NCBI GenBank assembly: GCA_001897475.1
Contig: MKSY01000018.1
Location: forward strand, 1-64,000
Direction: 5' to 3'
Length of the DNA: 64,000 nt
DNA from: Alphaproteobacteria bacterium 43-37
GTDB taxonomy: Bacteria; Pseudomonadota; Alphaproteobacteria; 43-37
The notes under the pieces were generated by a model. The model searched no databases and was not told the DNA's origin. It was given only the letters and a program-made list of their open reading frames with translations. Of the stretch, positions 26,836-35,447 are shown piece by piece (the stretch's first letter is position 1; each line of letters opens with the position of its first letter). Made by a program: the position numbers and the translations under genes.

Positions 26836-27549
26836 ATGAATATGCGTCCACACATAATAGAGTCATTAGATCTTCCTGAGGGTTTTGCATATTTGCATGA
26901 GCTATTCCCGTCTATGCAGTGGGATGCTCGATATGCCGGCTCACAAAATTTTATTGGTACTTCAGTGGCGGGATATTTAGAGCCTGCTGTCGTCGTATCT
27001 GTTCCATTGGCAAATGCCTTAGCAAAAGCCCAAGATATATTTAAAAGCCATGAATACGAGGTCGTCATTTATGATTCCTATCGACCACAAAAGGCAGTGG
27101 AGCATTTTTTTAGATGGTCGCAGGATGACCATGTAGATGAAGTATACGCGGCTAACTATCACCCAAATTTGCCTAAAAGTATGCTTTTCCAGAATGGCTA
27201 TATCTCTCAAAAATCTGCGCATACAAGGGGATGTGCCATTGATATGACGCTGATTTACAAAGGTCAGAAATTAAAACCGATGGAAGCTTTTAAGCGTGTA
27301 AAAAATGATGGGCAAGTGTACACATATTTTGATGATGGTACTTGTGATATGGGAACTCATTTTGACTTTCTGGATGAGGCCTCGCATACTGAATCTGCGC
27401 TTGTATCAGAAAGTTGCTTGAAGCTTAGGTGTTACTTTAAAGACGTGATGTCCCAATGTGGTTTTGACAACTATCGAAAAGAATGGTGGCATTTTCAGCT
27501 TGTTGATGAGCCATTTCCTGGCGTCTATTTTGATTTTGATATTCAATAA
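26836..27549 (+). CDS. VanX/DdpX-like D-alanyl-D-alanine dipeptidase
   Basis: Zinc dipeptidase of family M15D that cleaves free D-Ala-D-Ala. In vancomycin-resistance clusters VanX removes the normal dipeptide so that D-Ala-D-Lac prevails; E. coli DdpX feeds on it. The 237-residue protein keeps all key residues: R83 in YDSYRPQKA, zinc ligands H129 and D136 in SAHTRGCAID, and E216 with zinc ligand H219 in EWWHF. No signal peptide is seen, so it is cytoplasmic. It is 3 bp after the tandem ligase and surely in the same operon. It is convergent with divL, 35 bp away. No VanH-type dehydrogenase, VanR/S pair or Dpp transporter is adjacent. Confidence 0.9.
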   Translation: MNMRPHIIESLDLPEGFAYLHELFPSMQWDARYAGSQNFIGTSVAGYLEPAVVVSVPLANALAKAQDIFKSHEYEVVIYDSYRPQKAVEHFFRWSQDDHVDEVYAANYHPNLPKSMLFQNGYISQKSAHTRGCAIDMTLIYKGQKLKPMEAFKRVKNDGQVYTYFDDGTCDMGTHFDFLDEASHTESALVSESCLKLRCYFKDVMSQCGFDNYRKEWWHFQLVDEPFPGVYFDFDIQ

Positions 27550-27584
27550 ACTTTCAACGTATGGAGCTATTGGAAGCCTCCAAG

Positions 27585-29870
27585 CTATGAGGCTATTTGA
27601 TTGCTTAGGTGTAAGGGTAGTCGGCAAGTGATCTTTGTGCCTTTTCCTGGCTTAGACATTAAATGCACGGTGCCTTGATGAAGTTCAATGAAGTTTTTTA
27701 CCAGCGCTAGCCCAAGACCAACGCCTGCTTGAGGCATTGTGTTTATACGTTCGAACTTGTCAAAGATGCGGTTTTGATCTTTTGAATCAATACCAACGCC
27801 GGTATCCAAAACATCCACAATAATCGTATCATTTTCTGCTGTTGCTTTAATGACGATGTTACCGTTGTCAGGAGTAAACTTAATGGCATTGCTTAGTAAA
27901 TTGTGAAACACTTGTTGGAGCTGGCGCTCATCACCCATAATTGAAGGAATTTGCCCATTGATCTCGATTTTGATGTTATGTTTATGCTCCAGAGCGAAGC
28001 GTTCCACAAGATTAACTGATTTTTGAAGAATTTCAGGGATATTAACAATTTCTTTTTTGAGGATCATTTGGCCTGCTTCAATGGAGGCAAGATCTAAGAT
28101 TCCATTGATGAGATCCAGCAATTGTTTAGAAGCTTCATAGATACCGTGCATATATTCTTTTTGTTTTAAATTAAGAGTGCCAAAGTATTCATTGAGCATG
28201 ATTTCAGAAAAACCAATAACCGTATTTAAAGGTGATCTAAGTTCATATGAAACATTGGCTACAAACTGTGATTTAAGTCGATCAGTGGTTTCAAGGGCTT
28301 CATTTCGTTCTCTAAGCGCCATCTCAACTTTAGTTGTATCCGTTATGTCGAAATAGCGCACCATATTGGCGCCATCAGGAAGGGGAACGTAAGCGAACTC
28401 AACTACCCGCTCATCAAGCCTTTTAATAACGCCCATTTTAGGGGTCCGATTGGTGATGTTATCAATCATTCTTTCTCTAAACTCTGACCAATCTCCCCCT
28501 ATAAAGAAAAGGTCCTTCGTTTCATCCATCACCTCAGCCATACGGGTTCCAGGTAAGGCATGAGCTTCGCCCAATTTCCAGATACGACGAAAGGATGGAT
28601 TGCTGATTTTGAGTCTATTATCGCTTGAAAACACGGCGACTCCCTCGAACAGATTATCAATAGTCGCCTTTTGAACGGCAATCAGCGTGTTATATTGGCT
28701 TTCAAGACTGATGCGTTCTGTGATGTCCTCAAACATAAAGATAAGGCCGCCAAGGGGGTATGGTGCAATAATCATACGCAATATTTGGCCATTAGGCAGG
28801 TATGAAAGCTCGTGGATGGGGGTGCTAATAGATGTGAACAGGCTCATTTGACGTTTTTTATAAGATTGGAAATCCGTCATTTCAGGAAGCAGACGATGCC
28901 TTCTCAATTGTTCAATTACCTCGCCAATGGTGGGTTCAGTGTGCAGGAAGCTGCCTAAGGGCTCTGTGAGTTTCGCATAAGCATGGTTGAAAAATTTTAG
29001 GCGCATATCAGGACTGTATATGGCAATCCCAGTTGAGAGGTATTCTAATAATTCATGGTTGCTGCTGATATTTTGTTTTAGCTCATTTTGTAGAATCTCC
29101 TGCGGTGTAATATCGACGCCAAATCCCACGATTAGGTTATTGTAGGGATCATGAGTTTCATGAAATTCAAAGAGGACACGAGATCCATCAACAATGAAAT
29201 GCTGCTTGGCTTGCGCATCAATGGAGATACGATTTTTACTGGCTCGATAGACGTCAATTTGTTGAGCTAGGATAGCCTCCTTGGTCTGACCTACAAAATC
29301 GACGTAGGTATTGTTGATAAAAGTAAGCATATGAGTTTTTTCATCGCGACACCAAACAGGAAAGGGAAGCTCATTGAGAATGGATTCGATAAAGTGCTGT
29401 TGTTCTTGGTTTTGAGCTAAAGCATCTTTGAGCTCAGCTAAAGTTGTTTGATCTTCAAACCAAATGAAGGCAAGGGTGGTATTCAAATAGATTCGCTTAA
29501 GGATATATGTCTTTCCATTTATTGTTTTAGTAAGCCATTCAGCTACCTGATTTTCATGGTTATCTTCCCCTAGCCATTTTAAGAAATCGAAAGCACTAAG
29601 GTTGCTAAAACACGAGAGTACTAAATCTAAGGTAGGACGCTCAGATGTGGGTAGTCCAAAGTCTTTAGCAAAATTATGGGATAATTTATCAAGCCGACTG
29701 GCTTTAAGATTAACGATGATCCAGGGGGATGGGGCGTGGACAAGGATGGATGAGAGATACTGAGATTTTAAAAAATAATGCAACAGATTGATCAGGCCAA
29801 AGGCCATAATCATAATCACAAAAACAATCGCCCAAGCATCAATCCCGAGAAAAAATCCAGGTTTTAGCAT
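27585..29870 (-). CDS. divL: DivL-type PAS sensor pseudo-histidine kinase (Tyr in place of His)
   Basis: In Caulobacter, DivL is a membrane protein that reads DivK and controls the CckA-CtrA cell-cycle relay. This 761-residue protein (Caulobacter 769) has one N-terminal membrane helix (~10-32), then about four PAS-like segments to ~510, a coil, and a kinase core. The dimerisation helix reads ANVSYELRSPLNTVIGFSE: Y542 sits where kinases have His, the DivL hallmark. The ATP-binding half is complete (NLLSNAIKF, DTGVGID, GVGLGLAL). GGGAG precedes the ATG. Other alphaproteobacterial kinases with the same Tyr are possible, but length and architecture favour DivL. It stands alone between vanX-like (convergent) and phaB. 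Confidence 0.82.
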   Translation of the reverse strand: MLKPGFFLGIDAWAIVFVIMIMAFGLINLLHYFLKSQYLSSILVHAPSPWIIVNLKASRLDKLSHNFAKDFGLPTSERPTLDLVLSCFSNLSAFDFLKWLGEDNHENQVAEWLTKTINGKTYILKRIYLNTTLAFIWFEDQTTLAELKDALAQNQEQQHFIESILNELPFPVWCRDEKTHMLTFINNTYVDFVGQTKEAILAQQIDVYRASKNRISIDAQAKQHFIVDGSRVLFEFHETHDPYNNLIVGFGVDITPQEILQNELKQNISSNHELLEYLSTGIAIYSPDMRLKFFNHAYAKLTEPLGSFLHTEPTIGEVIEQLRRHRLLPEMTDFQSYKKRQMSLFTSISTPIHELSYLPNGQILRMIIAPYPLGGLIFMFEDITERISLESQYNTLIAVQKATIDNLFEGVAVFSSDNRLKISNPSFRRIWKLGEAHALPGTRMAEVMDETKDLFFIGGDWSEFRERMIDNITNRTPKMGVIKRLDERVVEFAYVPLPDGANMVRYFDITDTTKVEMALRERNEALETTDRLKSQFVANVSYELRSPLNTVIGFSEIMLNEYFGTLNLKQKEYMHGIYEASKQLLDLINGILDLASIEAGQMILKKEIVNIPEILQKSVNLVERFALEHKHNIKIEINGQIPSIMGDERQLQQVFHNLLSNAIKFTPDNGNIVIKATAENDTIIVDVLDTGVGIDSKDQNRIFDKFERINTMPQAGVGLGLALVKNFIELHQGTVHLMSKPGKGTKITCRLPLHLSNQIAS

Positions 29871-29986
29871 CTGTTACTCCCGCCTAAGATGAACTATCGC
29901 ATAAGTTTTTCATCTCGTCAAAACGAGTGAATGAAGATGGTAAGCACAACTTAAAATGCAATAAAGCTAACCTTAAAAAAGTTATT

Positions 29987-30709
29987 TTAGACGAAATATT
30001 GGCCGCCATTAAGACTAAATGTGATCCCAGTGATATAGCCTGCAAAGTCAGAGGCTAGGAATGTTACTGCTGTTGCCACTTCTTCTGGGCTTCCTAACCG
30101 TCCGGCGGGAATCATGGAGATAATTTTATCCATAACGGCCGTTGGAATCGTATTAATCATATCCGTTTTGATGTACCCAGGTGCCACCGCGTTGACGGTA
30201 ATGCCCTTTGACGCGCTCTCTTGAGCGAGTGCTTTGGTAAAGCCAATGACACCTGCTTTTGCCGCAGAGTAGTTGGTTTGTCCGACCTGGCCTTTTTGAC
30301 CATTGACGGAGGTGATATTAATGATGCGGCCAAAGTTTCTCTCTCTCATGCTCTCAATCACGGACCGGGTCATATTATAACAGGAGGTAAGGTTCGTTTG
30401 AATAACCTCATCCCAGGCGTTGGCGGGCATCTTGTGCAGCATTGAATCACGTGTGATCCCGGCGTTATTAACGAGAATATCGATGGGGCCAAACTGAGTT
30501 GTCACTGTTTCTATGGCGTGAACGCATGCATTGTAATCGCAAACATCAAACTTGATTGTGTTAATGCCTATTTCTTCAGCAAAAGCTCTTGCTGCATCTT
30601 CGTTGTTGTTATAAGTGGCAATGACAGTATTTCCTGCGTTTTGAAGGGCAGTGCTGATGGCTTTACCAATTCCTCGGGTGCCACCTGTTACGAGTGCAAT
30701 CCTTTTCAT
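29987..30709 (-). CDS. phaB: Acetoacetyl-CoA reductase
   Basis: NADPH-dependent short-chain dehydrogenase that reduces acetoacetyl-CoA to (R)-3-hydroxybutyryl-CoA, the PHB monomer. The 240-residue length is exact for the family. Visible: the nucleotide motif TGGTRGIGKAI, NNAGITRD, the catalytic Ser-Tyr-Lys set in ITSVNGQKGQ and NYSAAKAG, and the typical C-terminus SLNGGQY. TVNAVAPGYIKTDM is also conserved. GGGAG precedes the ATG. It could be confused with FabG, but the GQVGQTNYSAAKAG segment and the adjoining phaC favour PhaB. phaC lies 50 bp upstream in the same direction. Confidence 0.9.
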   Translation of the reverse strand: MKRIALVTGGTRGIGKAISTALQNAGNTVIATYNNNEDAARAFAEEIGINTIKFDVCDYNACVHAIETVTTQFGPIDILVNNAGITRDSMLHKMPANAWDEVIQTNLTSCYNMTRSVIESMRERNFGRIINITSVNGQKGQVGQTNYSAAKAGVIGFTKALAQESASKGITVNAVAPGYIKTDMINTIPTAVMDKIISMIPAGRLGSPEEVATAVTFLASDFAGYITGITFSLNGGQYFV

Positions 30710-30759
30710 TTAAACTCCCTGTGATGTGTTGCTTGTTTTTATTTTTATTCATATATTTA

Positions 30760-32115
30760 TTACTTATTTTTCAGCCAATTGTCAATCAATGGCCATATCG
30801 TTTGCTTAGCGAGTTCGCCCACAACAAGGCCTGTATGTCCTGTATGAAAATGGTGTGATGTCTGTTGAGGGAGTAACTGCTCAAGCAATTTCGTCATTGA
30901 GTGCGGGACAACCCTGTCTTTTTCTCCTGTAATGATCAGGGTGGGCACCTTATTTTCTGTTAGGGTTATCGGGCCTATTCCAAGATCAAGGCCGCTGCCT
31001 GCTGGAATATTATCTTTAAACCAATCTTTTAAGATTTGCTTTGCGGCGGGCTTTGCTAAATTAATATTATCGTTAGCCCAATCTTCTAATGCGACAAAAA
31101 ACATCTTTTTTTCAGCTGTTTCCATTGCCATAAATCGCTCGAATTTTTCGAACATACCTTCAGGGTTTAGAGAGTAAAAGAGAGCCTGAGTTACTTGGCC
31201 AGGTAGGCAGCCATATGCTTCTATGAATGGGGTGAGAATTTCATAAAGTAGCGTATGAAATTTGTGTCGGGACTCTGGAGCTGCGTGGAAATCCCAAGGT
31301 GTTGCGATTAAAATTGTTTTGTTTATTGGAAAAAATTGACTAAGGGCTAGTGCAAAAATTCCTCCCATGCAATACCCAAGGATAGAGATATTATGCTGGC
31401 CATTTTGGCTCACAATGTTAAAGGCGGGAAGAAGTCGTTGCTGAAAGTAATCCTCAAGAGAAAATTCTATTTCTTCTAGTGGGGCTCCCCAGTCTAACAT
31501 AAAAACATGGTGGCCTTGCTTTTTTAAAAATCCGGTTAAGCTTTGATCGTCATATAAATCGAGGATGTAAGGCTTGTTGATCAAGGAAGGAATCAAGAAA
31601 ATTCGTGGAGCATCAACATCTGGTGCTCCATAATCATAAAGCTTAGCGCTACCACACTCCCAAATTATTTGAGCATCTAAGCTGTGTTGGCGGTGATATG
31701 GAAAGGTATGGTATTGAAGAAGCCCGCGAATAAACGCCTGAGATTTTTGTGTGATGATCTCTTGAACTTGAGTATAGAGTTCTTCTGGCGGAATCGTTTG
31801 TGTTAAGTGATGGAGATTTTGCCAGTCTTCAGAAGCAGACAAATCTGTTGTTAAATTTCCATTATAAAGGTCTATAAGCAGTGGGCGAATAGAGGATAAA
31901 ATGTTTGTAAAATGGTGTACATGTAAAGGTAGAGGGCTAGGGCCGTTTCTATAACTATCGGCGGAGTCTTGCATATAAGAGTCAGCGGACATATGCAACA
32001 ATAGCCAATTACGGAGAATATCGGGGTGTTTGGTGATAAGATCGCCTGCATCAGGTGCGTATGGATCGCAATGGCGCTGCCAAAAATTCAATAATTCCTC
32101 TGCCGCCTCTGTCAT
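30760..32115 (-). CDS. phaC: Poly(3-hydroxybutyrate) synthase, short form
   Basis: Polymerises (R)-3-hydroxybutyryl-CoA into PHB granules. The chosen ATG at 32115 gives 451 residues; an upstream in-frame start would add a 22-residue stretch without family character. The catalytic triad is present: Cys in the lipase-like box GYCMGG, Asp in TGEKDRVVP, His in TGHTGLVVG. PRIFLIPSLINKPYILDLYD and HHVFMLDWG match PhaC. It is shorter than class I synthases (~590) and longer than PhaC of class III (~355), because the N-terminal domain is reduced; no phaE or phaR partner is visible. It is divergent from greA; phaB follows. Confidence 0.85.
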   Translation of the reverse strand: MTEAAEELLNFWQRHCDPYAPDAGDLITKHPDILRNWLLLHMSADSYMQDSADSYRNGPSPLPLHVHHFTNILSSIRPLLIDLYNGNLTTDLSASEDWQNLHHLTQTIPPEELYTQVQEIITQKSQAFIRGLLQYHTFPYHRQHSLDAQIIWECGSAKLYDYGAPDVDAPRIFLIPSLINKPYILDLYDDQSLTGFLKKQGHHVFMLDWGAPLEEIEFSLEDYFQQRLLPAFNIVSQNGQHNISILGYCMGGIFALALSQFFPINKTILIATPWDFHAAPESRHKFHTLLYEILTPFIEAYGCLPGQVTQALFYSLNPEGMFEKFERFMAMETAEKKMFFVALEDWANDNINLAKPAAKQILKDWFKDNIPAGSGLDLGIGPITLTENKVPTLIITGEKDRVVPHSMTKLLEQLLPQQTSHHFHTGHTGLVVGELAKQTIWPLIDNWLKNK

Positions 32116-32189
32116 AAAAATACCTATTATTTGCATTTGACATGTAGAAATTGCTTGAAGGCAACCAAAAAAATAATACAATAAACTCG

Positions 32190-32223
32190 GTGTAAGTAAA
32201 ATAAAACATTCAATCGCTTACAC
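32190..32223. promoter_or_regulatory. Inverted repeat in the phaC/greA divergent region
   Basis: GTGTAAG and CTTACAC form a perfect 7-bp inverted repeat with 20 bases between, centred in the 135-bp divergent intergenic region. The spacing is about two helical turns centre to centre plus, so it could be a dimeric operator. It might equally be chance. Confidence 0.25.
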
Positions 32224-32250
32224 TTTTGTAGCGAACAAACGGTTGATAGC

Positions 32251-32724
32251 ATGGAAAAAATCCCGATGACCCCAGGTGGGTTTGCCCGCCTAGAAGAAGA
32301 ATTGCGAATTCTTAAAAGCATTGAAAGACCTGCTGTGATTAAAGCTATTGCAGAGGCTAGAGAGCATGGTGATCTTTCTGAGAATGCTGAATATCATGCA
32401 GCTCGAGAGCGCCAAGGATTTATCGAGGGGCGAGTGGCTGAGTTGGAAGATAAAATCTTTCGCGCTGACATCATAGATATTAAAAAGCTTTCAGGGTCTG
32501 AGGTTAAGTTCGGTGCCACGGTTACTGTTGTGGATGAAGACACGGACGAAGAAGCCACGTATCAAATTGTGGGAACAGATGAAGCAGATATCCGTTCTGG
32601 TTTCTTGTCAATAACCGCTCCTTTAGCGAGGGCTCTCATTGGCAAGGAAAAAGGCGATACGGTCGTCGTTTCAGCGCCAGGCGGAAGTAAATCATACGAA
32701 ATCATTAAAGTTGCATTTGAGTAA
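32251..32724 (+). CDS. greA: Transcription elongation factor GreA
   Basis: Rescues backtracked RNA polymerase by stimulating transcript cleavage. The 157-residue length is exact. The N-terminal coiled coil begins [18 protein letters not shown] and carries the acidic tip in [21 protein letters not shown]; the C-terminal FKBP-like half includes [21 protein letters not shown] (in part) and [14 protein letters not shown]-type sequence (here [16 protein letters not shown]). ATG at 32266 is an alternative start. Divergent from phaC. Confidence 0.97.
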   Translation: MEKIPMTPGGFARLEEELRILKSIERPAVIKAIAEAREHGDLSENAEYHAARERQGFIEGRVAELEDKIFRADIIDIKKLSGSEVKFGATVTVVDEDTDEEATYQIVGTDEADIRSGFLSITAPLARALIGKEKGDTVVVSAPGGSKSYEIIKVAFE

Positions 32725-32878
32725 GTAGGTTTTCTAAAATTATAGGAAAAGCTTGGCGTCATTAAGCTGTTTATATTATGCAGTATGCTATTCCAAAAAC
32801 ACAATTTACAATTTTATGCGCCCCAGATAAGGTTCCACAATGAGATCGTGTTGCTCAAAATTATGGAGAAAAATACCT

Positions 32879-33394
32879 ATGAAACTAAAACTAAAAGCAA
32901 TAGCACTTCTTTGTGTTTTAAGCGTTATGAGCGGTTGTATGCACATAGGCCAAAATGTTTACGATAATAAGGAAGTTGGAAAAGCATCAGCTGTAAGCTT
33001 TGGCGTAGTTGTTGGGATGAAGCCAATTGACATCAAAGGCGATAATTCCGGTGCGGGAGCTATAGTCGGCGGTGCTGCAGGAGCCGGGGCTGGCAGCTAT
33101 ATGGGTAGTGGTACGGGGCAGGCATGGGGGATAGGTGCTGGGCTTGTTGCAGGGGCTGTTATTGGCGGTCTTATGGAGCAGGCTATGTCAAATCGTAAAG
33201 GGATTGAGTACACTGTGACGTTGGATTCAGGTGTGACTATGACCATTCCTCAAAATGTTGCTTCCAATGATACGCCGCTTAACGTGGGTGATCGTGTGAT
33301 TGTTCAAAACACGGGTGGGTATCAGCGGGTGTTGCCGGCGGCTCATTTGCCAACAGAGGTTAAGCGCCCTCAAGGCATAAAGGTAGTTGATTAA
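32879..33394 (+). CDS. SlyB/17-kDa-antigen-like outer-membrane lipoprotein
   Basis: A 171-residue lipoprotein. The ATG at 32879 sits behind TGGAGA and gives a clean signal: basic MKLKLK, hydrophobic core, lipobox VMSGC. The mature part has a glycine-zipper region (~residues 55-105; GAGAIVGGAAGAGAGSYMG followed by GAGLVAGAVIGGLMEQ) typical of SlyB and of the rickettsial 17-kDa surface antigen, then a beta-rich C-terminus (VTLDSGVTMTIPQ, GDRVIVQNTG) seen in the same family. Probably anchored in the outer membrane and structural. The next lipoprotein gene starts at once after the stop. Confidence 0.88.
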   Translation: MKLKLKAIALLCVLSVMSGCMHIGQNVYDNKEVGKASAVSFGVVVGMKPIDIKGDNSGAGAIVGGAAGAGAGSYMGSGTGQAWGIGAGLVAGAVIGGLMEQAMSNRKGIEYTVTLDSGVTMTIPQNVASNDTPLNVGDRVIVQNTGGYQRVLPAAHLPTEVKRPQGIKVVD

Positions 33395-33395
33395 G

Positions 33396-34040
33396 ATGAA
33401 AAATTTTTATTTTCTAAAGTCTCTAGGTGTTCTTTGTTTGGTTATAGTTCTTGGGGCTTGCTCTCACACAGTCCCAGTGTCCAATATTACTGTCAGTACT
33501 CCTATTGGGTTATCAAAGATTTCAGGTCGATATGCGGCCCAGGTTCAAACGGGTGGTTGGGTTTTAAGTGCTAAGTCCAAGAACGGTGGCCTCACTTTTC
33601 GTGACTATTCTATTAACCTAAACGGCTCATATCTAAATGCTATGCAGGAAGGGTTGAAAGTAAGCCTTGAGAATGTTGAATTTGTGTCTGAAGTTATGAC
33701 GCCTGCTCAGCTCAAGGAAAAAGGTTTTGATGCTCAAATTGTTGTTTATCAGGGGTCAGCGGATGCAGCGTATTCTGTGTTGCCAGGCTTGTGGACAATG
33801 ACTTTGGGCGAGATATCTTTAGCCACCACTTTGGCAATCATTGTTCCTGAGGCGGGTCTTAAGTACCAGCAATCTCTCGACGAAAAAGGAGAAGGGAACA
33901 TGGAATCAATAATGGGGAGCCAAGTTGAAGAAGCCTTAGCCAAGGCGACGGGGAATGCGATTGATAAAATTGTTAAGTCAACGCTACTTTACGTAAGAGA
34001 TGGTATACATTCTACGAAGTCAAATAGTAAGCCTGCCTAG
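33396..34040 (+). CDS. Putative lipoprotein of unknown function
   Basis: A 214-residue protein whose N-terminus is a lipoprotein signal with lipobox VLGAC (Cys near residue 21). ATG at 33396 is preferred over an in-frame TTG 9 bases upstream; AAGGTAG lies within the end of the preceding gene. The mature protein is mixed alpha/beta with GGLTFRDYSINLNGSYLNAM and a hydrophobic segment near residues 130-150 (WTMTLGEISLATTLAIIVPEA). No family is recognised. It starts 1 bp after the SlyB-like gene stop, so the two are probably coexpressed envelope proteins. Confidence 0.6.
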   Translation: MKNFYFLKSLGVLCLVIVLGACSHTVPVSNITVSTPIGLSKISGRYAAQVQTGGWVLSAKSKNGGLTFRDYSINLNGSYLNAMQEGLKVSLENVEFVSEVMTPAQLKEKGFDAQIVVYQGSADAAYSVLPGLWTMTLGEISLATTLAIIVPEAGLKYQQSLDEKGEGNMESIMGSQVEEALAKATGNAIDKIVKSTLLYVRDGIHSTKSNSKPA

Positions 34041-34055
34041 ACGATGAAATCTATG

Positions 34056-35390
34056 CTAGCTTAAGCCGCAAGAGGTTAAGGCTAGCGTTTGATTTTCCTC
34101 AAGTTTTTCCGTCGAGAAATCCTCAATTAGGCTTTCAAATATTTGGTGCCAGTTTTCTTTCACATTAAGGCGCATGAGGGCTGATCCAATACCAACGGCA
34201 GCTCGATCCATAAAAACAAACTCTTTGGGTGGAATAACTCCGCCCAGTTCTTGCAATTTTCGGTGTACTGTATCCGCCACTTCTTTTCCATAGATGCCGG
34301 TGTGGCCTTCTTGGATAGGGCGGATTCTGTCATCCATAAGTGGTTCATACAAAAAGCGTGCCCAAAGGTTTAGTATATCCATTAAATCATGAGATAAATT
34401 TTGGAATCCCCATATGGTGTAAGCATGATAAGCTAGGTCGCGGTTATTGGTTTTGAGAGCTTGATAAAGGTGGATAACGCCTTCCACAAATGACGGTTTA
34501 AAAATCCGGATGCATCCAAAATCGAGCAGATTAAGATGCCCATCGGGAGAAGCCGTATAGTTTCCTAAATGTGGATCTCCATGGATAATGCCGTAGCTAT
34601 AGAGCGGTCTATACCAGGCATGAAACAGATTCATTGCCATTTTGTTTTTGTAAGTTTCTGAGGGGATATTTTGCGACGTAATTTTATTTCCCTCAAGCCA
34701 TGACATGGTCAATAAGCGCTTAGTTGAAAGATCATCATATACCTTAGGAATGGAAACTGTTGGTGAGTCTTTGAGCATGTATTGGAACAATTTAATATGT
34801 TTGGCCTCAAGAGTGTAATCCAGCTCTTCGCGCATACGGTCTACAATTTCGTCATACATATTTTGCGTGTGAATTGCCTTGTTAAAGGATTCGTAGATCG
34901 AAAGAATGATTTTTAACTGTTCCAGGTCTGCCTCAACGATTGACGTCATATCTGGGTATTGAAGTTTGCAAGCTACCGTCTCGTTAGACTGTGACAAGGT
35001 TGCTTTATGAACCTGGCCTAAAGAAGCTGCTGCCGAGGCTGCTTCATCAAAATCATTAAAGTAAGATCGCCATTGTTTTCCAAGCTCAGCCTCCATACGA
35101 CGTTTCACAAAAAACCATCCCATGGGGGGAGCATTTGACTGGAGCTCAGCAAGCTGTTCAGCGTATTCTTCAGGGAGAATATCGGGAACAGTTGCTAAGA
35201 TTTGAGCCACCTTCATCAGTGGTCCCTTTAAGTTTCCGAGTATCTGTTTGAGGTCATCAGCGTGGGTATCTCGGTCGATTTTCAACCCAAGATATTTCTC
35301 ACCAGCTAAACGCGCAGCAAGACCAGAGATGGCTGAAGTTACCTTTGCGTAACGCAACAGCCTTTGACTTAAGCGGTTTTCATTCTCCAT
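34056..35390 (-). CDS. ABC1/AarF/UbiB-family atypical kinase
   Basis: Member of the ABC1 (ADCK/COQ8) kinase-like family, some of which support ubiquinone synthesis. It has 444 residues. The Ala-rich loop that replaces the normal P-loop is visible as ASAAASLGQVH; the ATP lysine is in VACKLQYPD; the catalytic loop and metal site are IHGDPHLGNY and LLDFG. The family KxGQ motif appears as MKVAQ, a substitution of Gly by Ala. No C-terminal membrane helices are found, unlike true UbiB, so the precise role is open. It is the last gene of the leftward run sua5-pyk-pepF. Confidence 0.8.
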   Translation of the reverse strand: MENENRLSQRLLRYAKVTSAISGLAARLAGEKYLGLKIDRDTHADDLKQILGNLKGPLMKVAQILATVPDILPEEYAEQLAELQSNAPPMGWFFVKRRMEAELGKQWRSYFNDFDEAASAAASLGQVHKATLSQSNETVACKLQYPDMTSIVEADLEQLKIILSIYESFNKAIHTQNMYDEIVDRMREELDYTLEAKHIKLFQYMLKDSPTVSIPKVYDDLSTKRLLTMSWLEGNKITSQNIPSETYKNKMAMNLFHAWYRPLYSYGIIHGDPHLGNYTASPDGHLNLLDFGCIRIFKPSFVEGVIHLYQALKTNNRDLAYHAYTIWGFQNLSHDLMDILNLWARFLYEPLMDDRIRPIQEGHTGIYGKEVADTVHRKLQELGGVIPPKEFVFMDRAAVGIGSALMRLNVKENWHQIFESLIEDFSTEKLEENQTLALTSCGLS

Positions 35391-35421
35391 TTTTGTCTTG
35401 TAGATCCATTAGCATCTTATT

Positions 35422-35447
35422 AAAGAAAAAGCTGATTTTATAGCTTT
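35422..35447 (-). terminator. Weak terminator overlapping the pepF stop
   Basis: On the minus strand AAAGCT, an 8-base loop containing the TAA stop of pepF, and AGCTTT are followed by TTCTTT. The stem is short, so termination is probably partial before the ABC1 gene. Confidence 0.4.

Noticed and set aside
26836-27549. A full vancomycin-resistance cluster
   Set aside because: Only ligase and dipeptidase are present; no VanH dehydrogenase, VanR/VanS or VanY was found within the window.
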